DNA from: Actinostola sp. cb2023
Taxonomy: Eukaryota > Cnidaria > Anthozoa > Actiniaria > Actinostolidae
DNA length: 64,000 nt
Assembly: GCA_033675265.1 (NCBI GenBank)
Contig: JAUJYZ010001207.1
Span: 83,501 to 147,500, forward strand
Direction: 5' to 3'
Below the pieces are notes generated by a model. That model saw only the letters and a list, made by a program, of their open reading frames with translations. It did not search any database and had not been told where the DNA came from. The translations under genes were made by a program, and so were the position numbers. Below, in pieces: positions 13,590 to 22,705 of this stretch (position 1 is the first letter of the stretch; the number at the start of each line of letters is the position of its first letter).

Positions 13590-13634
13590 GGTCCGCCATC
13601 TTGGTGTCCCATCGAGGGACACCAACATGGCGGC
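13590..13634. repeat. Perfect-stem hairpin, GCCATCTTGGTGTCCC
   Basis: GCCATCTTGGTGTCCC is followed after five bases by GGGACACCAACATGGC, with one mismatch. The same half-site is found alone near 6060. Confidence 0.7.
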
Positions 13635-14142
13635 CAAGTCACGAAGACTGAAAATCATGTTTATATTTTTTAAACAGCTACATTCATCAAAATAAAGTTA
13701 CCCAATCATCTAATACATTAAAATCGTATTATTTTCCTATTTCTATATACGGCTTTGAAAATGCGCGTGGCAGTATTGCGTGACATAATTTGATTCGCAA
13801 TAGATCGAAAACAAAACATTTAAATTACCAAATGATGTTGGTAAGACTTTTCTTATAACGACATAAACAAGATATCCAACAATTAGTTTTGTGAGTTGAA
13901 TAGTTTGGATTTTAGCTTAATGACGTCACGTGAAAACCGAGAATAGACCTTAAAAGGTTAATTGTTCGATCAAGAAATACCAGTTGTGCTTGTATTTCGC
14001 ACTTCCTCCAGTGTTTTCAAGAATACATTCATCGATTCTATCAATTACTGAATGCAAAAATAACGGTAAATCATTTTCAATATAAAAATTGTCCGTCTCC
14101 ATATTCGTCTCCATTTTATTACAGCGCGTGGGGATTGGAAAA

Positions 14143-14330
14143 GAGTGGCTGTCGTTCCGGCTGGACAGTTACTCATTGAACGGGGAAAAAATATTGAAAG
14201 GATAAAAAAATCGTTAAATGAAAAAAAAAATCATTGAATGAAAAAAAAATCATTGAATGAATGAAAAAAAATCATTGAACGGAAAAAAAAAATCATTGAA
14301 TGAATAAAAAATCATAGCCTGCGTCAATAT
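14143..14330. repeat. Right inverted array (partner 12040-12268)
   Basis: AAGAGTGGCTGTCGTTCC leads into AAAATCATTGAATGAA-type units, the reverse complement of the left array. It lies about 300 bp upstream of the aminopeptidase start codon. Confidence 0.75.
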
Positions 14331-14331
14331 T

Positions 14332-14425
14332 TATCCTAAATGAAGCCTTTTCTTGATTTCGTGACATTTATAGGTAGTATCTGGTACTACTAGTTGCGCC
14401 TAAAGCCTGCAGACCTAAATATTGC
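14332..14425 (+). repeat. Direct repeat, right copy (partner 11651-11745)
   Basis: Same block as 11651-11745 in the same orientation, including ACTAGTTGCGCCTAAAGCCTG. The interval 14426-14644 between this repeat and the start codon would hold the promoter and 5' UTR of the aminopeptidase gene; I see no clear TATA box there. Confidence 0.7.
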
Positions 14426-14644
14426 AACCGTTTTGTCGGTCTTTTTACTGGTCCTCGAACTATAAATTCCAAGTGAATCAATCATCATGACACTTCACCA
14501 AGACAAATATGCCGACAGAACAGGTACTGACATTCTTGCGCGATCTTCTAATATGCATGGTCGAACGTATAGTCTTTCAGCTATAGTATACGGGCACCAT
14601 ATCGGAAGAGTTCATCGATTCGGCTCTTAGCAGTTTACTGGCTG

Positions 14645-15243
14645 ATGATGAATTCTACGATTCTTCTGATAGTATTGTCAACCCTGGCTATAACTGCCAG
14701 GGCTGTGGAGTTGACTCTCCCAAGTCATCATTCTGACACGATGCCATCTTTAAGAGAAAGTATCGATGATAGGTTGACTATCCCAAGTCAACATTATGAC
14801 ACGATGCCATCTTTAAGAGAAAGCCAACGTAATGATAATAACGGAACATATACAAACATCCGCTTACCAAAAGATCTTCAACCCACACAATACAACGTTC
14901 TTCTAGAACTAGATTTGAATAGTACATTTAACTTCAGTGGTACGGTGGATATTTTCTTCATATGCGTCAAGGCCACCAAACGCATAATTCTTCACAGTAA
15001 GAAACTGAACATAACATACTTCTCTTTACATGAAATTACACGAAATGATGTAACAACTAGACGAATCACAGTTGTTCGAATGTCCAAGAATGAAAACAAC
15101 AGCCACATTGTATTTGAAACAGACGATTTTCTACATGCAAATGGAAAGAAGTGCATACTGACTATCACATTTAATGGAATGTTGGCCACTGATAACCTCG
15201 GATTTTACAAACAGTCTTACAAAACAAAGAGTGGCCAAACTAG
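14645..15243 (+). CDS. M1 aminopeptidase-like protein, exon 1 (signal peptide, N-terminal domain)
   Basis: First coding exon of a secreted M1-family metallopeptidase homologue. M1 enzymes remove N-terminal residues from peptides, usually at the cell surface or outside it. Two tandem ATGs start a hydrophobic signal peptide (NSTILLIVLSTLAITARA), so a soluble secreted product is more likely than a type II anchor. Residues about 22-60 hold a 21-residue tandem duplication (63 bp; copies at 14711-14760 and 14774-14823) with the core DTMPSLRES. The M1 N-terminal beta domain follows: IRLPKDLQPTQYNVLLELDL, then NFSGTVDIFFIC, IILHSKKLNI and the stretch ending GFYKQSYKTKSGQTR, with several N-glycosylation sequons. 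The exon ends in phase 2 at a strong GTGAGT donor. The frame is intact throughout, which argues that the gene is alive. Confidence in the family is high; activity is doubtful (see exons 4 and 5). Confidence 0.9.
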
Positions 15244-15574
15244 GTGAGTTCAGTTCCTACAACAATTTCATATTTCAATCATCATATTTCACATTATAAT
15301 TTATAATGTAGATTGTATATAGTACGCACGGCTTTGATTTGTTATGTATATGTTGTAGTTCAATTTGGATTCTGGTACAACTGAATTTGTTTTAAACTGG
15401 TACAATCTGGCATTCTTAAAAGGGATTTTATTTTGAGGACTCATTAAAAAACAGGGGCTTGGATTTTTTAGGGGGTTCTCAAAAGAACTAGACTTCATGG
15501 CTCCCACCCCTCCCTTCATTGTCTCCCTATCTACCCCTCCTTTCCTTTCCTGTCTGCCTACATTAATTATGTCC

Positions 15575-15636
15575 GTGGCTCGAACTCCGAACTCTGACAG
15601 TAGACCAGCGCATTAACCAACTATGCCATCGAGGAT
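15575..15636 (-). repeat. tRNA-derived SINE-like head
   Basis: Read on the minus strand, TGGCATAGTTGG resembles a pol III A box and GAGTTCGAGCC a B box, with spacing like that of a tRNA gene. The cloverleaf is poor, so a SINE relic is more likely than a functional tRNA. Confidence 0.4.
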
Positions 15637-15999
15637 TTCGATGTCGGATTAGCATCACATTTACATTTTATTAATGTTATTCATTTTCTATTACGTCATT
15701 ATGTCATTGAAATTCACGCTTGCGCGCTAGATCAAAACACGGACTTGGCAATATGGCGGTTCACGAACCATGTGTTGATCGTGAGGCTTTCTCACCGAGA
15801 AATAACAATCTGAAAGAGGAAATTAAAAGTAAAGATTCGCTTGTGACTTTCGTACTTGAAGACGAATTTTATGAAAAAGCAAAGACATTCCTAAACCGTC
15901 AAAGTGTACCTGTCTTGTTCTATAGTGATGTCTGGTTCAATTCATACAATGTCTTTCCTATCCATAACCCTAAACCTAACCCCAAGGTACTTCATGTTG

Positions 16000-16311
16000 T
16001 ACCAGATCAAAACAAATTGTACCAGTTCAAATGAAATTGTACCAGTTCAAAACAAATTGTACCAGTTCAAAACAAATTGTACAAGTTCAAAACAAATTGT
16101 ACCAGTTTAAAACAAATTGTACCAGTTCAAAACAAATTGTACCATACAGTTCAAAACAAATTGTACCAGTTTAAAACAAATTGTACCAGTTCAAAACAAA
16201 TTGTACCAGTTCAAAACAAATTGTACCAGTTCAAAACAAATTGTACAAGTTCAAAACAAATTGTACCAGTTTAAAACAAATTGTACCAGTTCAAAACAAA
16301 TTGTACCATAA
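16000..16311 (+). repeat. 20-bp tandem repeat array, about 14 copies
   Basis: Unit ACCAGTTCAAAACAAATTGT, near-perfect, with occasional TTTAAAAC variants and one 4-bp disruption at 16144. It is the right subterminal region of the 15351-16330 element. The apparent peptides across it are repeats read in every frame. Confidence 0.9.
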
Positions 16312-16889
16312 TCCAAATTGAACTACAACATATATACAGCTATTTCAAAAAAACGTTGACAACAGTCGATCTGAATTGGATGATCTGAAACATTTAATTT
16401 CACGTTAACATCCGCCATATCTCGTTCGAACGTGATTCCAAGCTTGAGTTCGAATGAATGAATTTCGCATGTTACTAACAAAAGTCCCTCAGTTTCCCAT
16501 AATTCGTCTTGATCTCAGATCCATTTCAGATCACCCGTTGTCAACGTTTATAGTTGTAGGCTTATTGCTGATTTCGAGGTATTTTTTATACTCGATGACA
16601 TTTATAGTCGGTGGTTTTCTTACAGTCAAATAATTTTAAGAGGGTGTGCCCATAAATTTCGACTTATAGAATGCAAAATTTGAAAATGCGAAATCCTTCA
16701 AATTTAGTCAGAATGTAGGCCTAGGTGAACTCGTTATGCTGTGTAAGTTTTATTTCAATCGGGTAATTATTTGTAGGAGAACGGCGCCGATATTCGATTT
16801 TCGAGATCACTTCCGGTTTTGAAAGACGATTTCACGGCTCTCGTAAAACCAACAATAACAAATAATTTGCTAAATTTCGCTGAACAAAT

Positions 16890-18937
16890 CACAGGCAGCC
16901 CAACCATTGTTTCTGTGGCTATTTATAATTATTAAAGAAATTTATTTGCATGCGCGCGTCTTTTTTTGATGGGTTTCCTGTGGTAGTGCGCGCGCGCGCG
17001 ATACGTATTATATTGGGTTCCCTGTGCATAGAAATGTATAATGTTGGGATCCCTGTGTACATCCTGCGGGACGCGCCCGCAGCAATGTGTATATTGAAAC
17101 AAGGTATGAAACTGATGGCGTATCATGGCCTGATGTGCGGTGGTACTTTTCTGGTTTACTTTTCCGTGAGCCGAAGAGCCGAAGTCGCCGTGCGCTATAG
17201 GCCCGTGGGGGGTACCCAGGGTAAAGTCGCTGAAGTTTTGAAAAATGGCGGAGAAGTTGATGAAACAAAACATGATTTTTTCGGTGTAATCGTTTGGATT
17301 CTATTCTTCATCCATGGTAAGTTTAGAAGTTCACAATTCATGTCAACTTTACGTAACTTTAGAATAATTTCGACGGGTTTAAAGTAGTCCATTTTCATTT
17401 TGAATGGCGGAAAATTGCATGTTGTGCTCGACACACGAAAGCTTTGTTGAAAAATATATATTTTCTGAAGTATTTTCTTGAGGTTTTAGTAGTTTTTGCT
17501 CTAACTGTTCTCTAATAAAAGCACTTGCCTATACTAGGGCAGAAGGGCTGCTTAATAATCCTCAGCATTCAGTTAGTTTTCATAAATTGTGACTGAGCTA
17601 TTTGACTTGTGTAGTTGTCAATGATCGAAATACACCGACTTCAAAAAGGAACCTCTCAAATGGCTGATAGTCCTTCATCTGTTTAAACATTAAGTCTTAT
17701 TACTCTCTCACTGATCTACAAAGTGTTTGACGTTATTTTGTACTTTCTTACAGTACTTCTTAAAACACAAGCCGGAACAGACCTAAACTATCTGAAGCAA
17801 AAATATAGACGAACTCAAATTCACTGACATCGAAGGAGACATGAATGGCGATGGACTCGTGAAGCAGTTGAAGCTGCCGTGAACTAAAATATTAACAGTT
17901 GTTCATTATTGTCATTGAAATAGCACAACACATTTAGCAAATACTATCATCTGAGAGAAAAACACAGAGTAGTTTAAATACGATTTTCGTAAGAACGTAA
18001 GTAAGCTTATCGCTTCCAACTTCGATGTTTGCTATTGATTCACAACTTGTCGATTGTGGTGTCATGCATAATAAGCTTATTTATTAATTTCGTATTTAAT
18101 ATCCATAGTATTACTGATCAATATAGTGAATAAATTGTACCTGGAGAACGGCAAAACAGTATGTAAAAAGGTAGTAAACTTATTTTAACTGATTGTTGAA
18201 ATAAATACGTTGTTTGTCATTTTTTTATAAGCACTGATAGCAAAAATGTCTTGCATGTGTAGTACTAAATATTGAGACTATTCAGCATTTATAAAACACA
18301 ATGCCTCAATTTTAAAGCATTTTAATCGATAAAAATCAAAACACAATACAAATACTTTATAAAAGTCAAAACAGAAAGCAAATAAAGTATATTGTAGATG
18401 TTTTGACTTATGCTTAGTGAAAATATTAATACTAAAACTTGCAAAAAAGAGCACAATTCAGATTTGCCGAGCGCTTGCCGATGTCCTCTCGAAGGTAAAA
18501 TCCGAATGCTTCACGGAAAAGTGCACCAGAAAAGTACCACCGCACATCAGGCCATGAGGCGCAAAATGTCAAAATTAAAGTTTATCAGCGTACGGTGAAG
18601 TTAAAAGACTGACACTTATAAAGTGTTTAGAGAATACGGTAAAGTTTAGTTATTCGAAGAAAAATTGAATTTTCACGTCATTTTTACAAAGATTAGGAGC
18701 AAAAACGTATTTGTCACGTGACCTAGTTTCATACCTTGTGTAAATATACACATTTGCTGCGGGCGCATCCCGCAGGACGCACACAGGAAGCCCAACATAG
18801 GACATTACTCAGCACAGGGAACCCAACATATGTATTGCGCGCGCGTGCGCTTTACCACAGGGAACCCATAAAAAAGACGCAAATATCATTTTTTGAATTA
18901 TTTAGTAGCCTCAAAAGCAATGGTTGGGCTGCCTGTG
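16890..18937. mobile_element. 2048-bp transposon with CACAGGCAGCCC ends and a 7-bp target duplication
   Basis: The left end CACAGGCAGCCCAACCATTG (16890) has its reverse complement at 18918-18937. AACAAAT flanks both sides (16883-16889, 18938-18944). The uninterrupted site survives in the opposite arm of the host element near 22400-22425, where GATATCATTTGTTCAGCG shows one AACAAAT and no insert, so the insertion boundaries are certain. The inverted repeats run about 400 bp and contain several copies of a TTGGGTTCCCTGTG motif and of GCGC runs. The 1.2-kb centre shows no recognised transposase. Confidence 0.9.
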
Positions 18938-19281
18938 AACAAATGATATCATTTCGGGAAATGGAGATAATGTCTAACATTTTGTCGTGTTTATCGAAGA
19001 TCTTTAATAAAAAATAAATATTTTATCGATTTTCAAATTATTTTTACATTTTTAACGTTTTCCCAAAGGCTGTATTGACAGGCTAGCTAATATCTCCGAT
19101 TGCTACATCGATCCAAATGGAAAAAGTATTCCTCAGCCAAAGAACACTATTTCGTCTTGTAATATGTGGAATAAATTTTTTGGGCTACTCAAAAATTGAA
19201 ATTCTAGAAGACGAAATGCAACCCCCGTTTATGCGAAAAAATCACGACTTTTGAGGTCACTCTTGAGGAAAAGACAATCAT

Positions 19282-19644
19282 TTATTCAGTTAAACGGTTC
19301 AATATCTTGGAAATAAATTCGATCAGACCAAAGCGAATACTTGTATTGACATTTGGAAAGCGTTTCAAAGCATTGTGAGAAAAGACGAACGTTTTAGAAA
19401 AAAATATCACCCGTTCCTGGAGGGTCGAAAGCTTCGTTGACGGTTGAGTTCGAATATCGACTGATTCACTTGACCTTGTTTGGGGCCGATATATTCCGAA
19501 TATAATAATCAATGGTGTACCTTGATGTACTTGTATTCTAGGAGAATTAAGCCATAAAAGACAGAGTTGTGAAACGATAGGTACAAGTATTAAAACTGAC
19601 AACACGACAAGATTGCGTGACAAACACCACAGGAAGCCCGTCAT
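19282..19644 (-). CDS. 120-residue open frame in the left arm of the TTAA element, membrane-anchor-like
   Basis: The protein starts MTGFLWCLSRN and has one strong hydrophobic span (LVVLSVLILVPIVSQLCLLWL) near the N-terminus, followed by a hydrophilic, Ser/Thr-rich region. This is the layout of a signal anchor of a type II membrane protein. The copy in the other arm is nearly identical but is cut short by an extra T in a poly-T run. It could be a captured host exon or a chance frame preserved only because the arms are recent. No family is recognised. Confidence 0.3.
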   Translation of the reverse strand: MTGFLWCLSRNLVVLSVLILVPIVSQLCLLWLNSPRIQVHQGTPLIIIFGIYRPQTRSSESVDIRTQPSTKLSTLQERVIFFSKTFVFSHNALKRFPNVNTSIRFGLIEFISKILNRLTE

Positions 19645-19949
19645 AGTCGGAAACTGAAATACAGTAGAAACCCGCTAACGTACCCAACTCGAACAGTTTT
19701 CTATTTCCTTATTAGGAGTTCAAGTTAGTGGGGTTACTACTCTAGCCCCTAAACAACAACAACTGTTTATTAATGTACTTTGATGTTTTTACAATGAGAA
19801 ATATATGTGGGCTGCCGCGTACTTGGTCGACGTCAGCATACTATCAGGTTTAAAAAGTTCGAGAACACTAACCAGGACTGATCGGAAATCAGATCAGGCT
19901 TAGATGTATCGTTGTCTTCTTTCTATTCTTACCTGCTCTTGCAAGGGTG

Positions 19950-20310
19950 GATACTGGAGATGGGTCCCCAGGGGGGGTACTCAGGGGTATCAGTGACGGG
20001 GAGGTGCGAAGGCTTTTTGGGGGTTTGAAAGTCGTGGCTTGGGACTTTTTGGGGGGTTTTCATTTTTCTGGTGGACTTTTTTTGATATAAAGATTTTGTC
20101 AATGACTTTTTGGGGGGTTGATAAAAATGATATCCTACCGTTCTCGATTTTATGCGGACAAAAATTGGGCTACGATTTTGGGCCGTTGGACTTTTTTGGG
20201 GGTCTTGTTTTTGCGTAATGGACTTTTTGGGGGTTAAAATGTTTGGCCTCATTCGCACCTCCCCGTCACTGATACCCCTGAGTACCCCCCCCCCCCCCCC
20301 CCTGGGGATG
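19950..20310. mobile_element. G-rich MITE with GTACTCAGGGGTATCAGTGA ends
   Basis: TACTCAGGGGTATCAGTGAC and GGGGAGGTGCGA at the left have inverted partners around 20250-20290. The interior repeats a GGACTTTTTGGGGG motif about six times. The run of C at 20286-20302 and of G at 19971 mark the two edges. Confidence 0.7.
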
Positions 20311-20361
20311 GGTCTAGGGGGTCAGGACCCCCTCATTCGTTCCTTTTTTGTCATGCGGCAC

Positions 20362-20735
20362 ATGCATAAATATTAGTAAAGCCAACACAAGATAGATTAT
20401 TTCTACAGTCAATCAAACCAAATACAGACGGTTCAATTCATCGATATCATGCCAATGCATGATCTACTCTGCTAGTACATTAACAATTACTGATGGGAAG
20501 TAAATTATCGGAGTGTGTTTCGATCTTCCATCTGTCTGTCATGCCGGTCGATCAGACAGATGGAAGATCGAAAACACACTCCGATAATTTACTTCCCATC
20601 AGTAATTGTTAATGTACTGGCAGAGTAGATCATGCATTGGCATGATATCGATGAATTGAACCGTCTGTATTTGGTTTGATTGACTGTATAAATAATATAT
20701 CTTGTGTTGGCCTTACTAATATTTATGCATCACTT
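20362..20735. repeat. 370-bp near-perfect foldback element
   Basis: Left arm 20362-20548 and right arm 20556-20735 are reverse complements with few differences, including CAGACAGATGGAAGATCGAA at the tip and ATAAATATTAGTAA at the base. The loop is under 20 bp. No coding content. Confidence 0.85.
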
Positions 20736-21710
20736 AAAAGTGATACTGTCTTGAAGACGAAGGGACAGCTTCTGGCAAAACAAGGGCGGATACAGGCAGT
20801 TTTGAAAGGGGACGTCATAATATTTAACACATTTTTGTAAACTGATGAATTTTTGGGAGTTGAGTTATACTAATTGTCATAAGTCGCTTCCCCAAACTGA
20901 TTTAAGCTTGTCCGCAAGTTTTTGTACAGTACCGGTCAGAATGAATAAAGCGCACAACGCACATGCACGAAACGCAAAACTGATGCAACTCAAACACAGT
21001 AATGCGTTTTTTATAAACGCACTCGCAAACACATATTTTTTTTTAACGTGTATTGTAATTGTTACTCAATTGTTCTTTTGTAAAGTAAAACAGCAGAACA
21101 TGGCTAAAACGGCTGAAAACCAAGTTATCGGACCTGCATATAAAGCATGCCATTTGACGTTTACATGTTTGAACTCTGAACATCCGGCAATATGCCGTTT
21201 TATGTTTCGTCGCCGACAGTCGCAAATAGTTTCGAACTGGATTTTGTGTGGGTTATCTTTTCTTTGATCACACGTTCTACCAACAATTAAAAGCAGCAAA
21301 GCCAAGCCACACAGACTGATTCCTTCAATTTCAGAGTACTATATACTTATACGTCAACTGTAAAATACTGAGAAAATCGTAATTTAAAAACCGCCGGCTG
21401 ATTGACAGCATAAAAAGGCAATGACAACATATATTGCAAACGACGCTAAAACAATTTACTAATTATACTAAAGTTTATATCATCCTTGTAACTCAGGTTT
21501 GTGGAAGAGACAACTGAACAAATTCGTAACTGCATGAACCACTGCAACTACCAACTGCGTTTTTTTTTTGGGGGGGGGGGAGCACTATATAGATGAGAAT
21601 ACGATTTGACTCCACGTTTTACATCGTGTAACCGTTAATACATGAATACTTGGTTATCAAAAATAACAAAAAATACATAACAAACTGATTAGGTATTTCA
21701 GTTTCCGGCA

Positions 21711-22072
21711 ATGACGGGCTTCCTGTGGTGTTTGTCACGCAATCTTGTCGTGTTGTCAGTTTTAATACTTGTACCTATCGTTTCACAACTCTGTCTTTTA
21801 TGGCTTAATTCTCCTAGAATACAAGTACATCAAGGTACACCATTGATTATTATATTCGGAATATATCGGCCCCAAACAAGGTCAAGTGAATCAGTCGATA
21901 TTCGAACTCAACCGTCAACGAAGCTTTCGACCCTCCAGGAACGGGTGATATTTTTTTTCTAAAACGTTCGTCTTTTCTCACAATGCTTTGAAACGCTTTC
22001 CAAATGTCAATACAAGTATTCGCTTTGGTCTGATCGAATTTATTTCCAAGATATTGAACCGTTTAACTGAAT
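21711..22072 (+). pseudogene. Second copy of the arm open frame, truncated by a poly-T frameshift
   Basis: Identical N-terminal sequence to the 19282-19644 frame. The poly-T run near 21951-21958 has one more T than the other arm, giving an early stop at 21960-21962. The remaining homologous sequence continues to about 22072. Confidence 0.4.
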
Positions 22073-22705
22073 AAATGATTGTCTTTTCCTCAAGAGTGAC
22101 CTCAAAAGTCGTGATTTTTTTCGCATAAACGGGGGTTACATTTCGTCTTCTGGACTTTCAATTTTTGAGTGGCCCAAAGAATTTATTCCACATATTACAA
22201 GACGAAATAGTGTTCTTTGGCTGAGGAATACTTTCTTCATTTGGATCGATGTAGCAATCGGAGATATTAGCCTGTCAATACAGCCTTTGGATAAACGTTA
22301 AAAATGTAAAAATAATTTGAAAATCGATAAAATATTTATTTTTTATTAAAGATCTTCGATAAACACGACAAAATGTTAGACATTATCTCCATTTCCCGAA
22401 ATGATATCATTTGTTCAGCGAAATTTAGCAAATTATTTGTTATTGTTGGTTTTACGAGTGCCGTGAAATCGTCTTTCAAAACCGGAAGTGATCTCGAAAA
22501 TCGAATATCGGCGCCGTTCTCCTACAATAATTACCCGATTGAAATAAAACTTACACAGCATAACGAATTCACCTAGGCCTACATTCTGACTAAATTTGAA
22601 GGATTTCGCATTTTCGCATTTTGCATTCTATAAGTCGAAATTTATGGGCACACCCTCTTAAGAGACAATCCGTAGAAATATCAAACAAAATGGCTATCAC
22701 ATGGC

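Larger units (their letters stand above)
15351..16330. mobile_element. 980-bp TIR element with subterminal 20-bp repeats, in intron 1
   Basis: The left end TGTTGTAGTTCAATTTGG (15351) is matched in reverse complement at the right end, finishing at 16330. TATA lies just outside both ends and may be the target duplication. Inside the right end is a tandem array of ACCAGTTCAAAACAAATTGT; the left end carries two degenerate copies in the opposite orientation. The interior includes a tRNA-like segment (15575-15636) and an open frame of about 100 codons (15720-16034) that I do not recognise and whose tail runs into the array. Confidence 0.75.
16640..22657. mobile_element. TTAA-flanked transposon with about 0.97-kb inverted repeats (Kolobok/piggyBac-like insertion site)
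   Basis: The left terminus GAGGGTGTGCCCATAAATTT (16640) is exactly mirrored at the right terminus (ending 22657), and TTAA lies outside both (16636-16639, 22658-22661). The left arm is 16640-19663, broken by the 2048-bp insertion at 16890; the right arm is 21692-22657. After subtracting the insertion and its duplication, the arms are about 969 and 966 bp. Each arm carries the same open frame reading outward (19282-19644 and 21711-22072). The 2-kb centre holds a G-rich MITE and a 370-bp foldback but no recognised transposase. TTAA targets are used by the piggyBac and Kolobok groups; the terminal GAGGG looks more like the latter, but this is inference. Confidence 0.8.

Noticed and set aside
16950..17387. 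145-codon + strand frame
   Set aside because: It begins inside the inverted repeat of the CACAGG element, has a low-complexity GC-rich start and matches nothing I recognise; the opposite strand is equally open.
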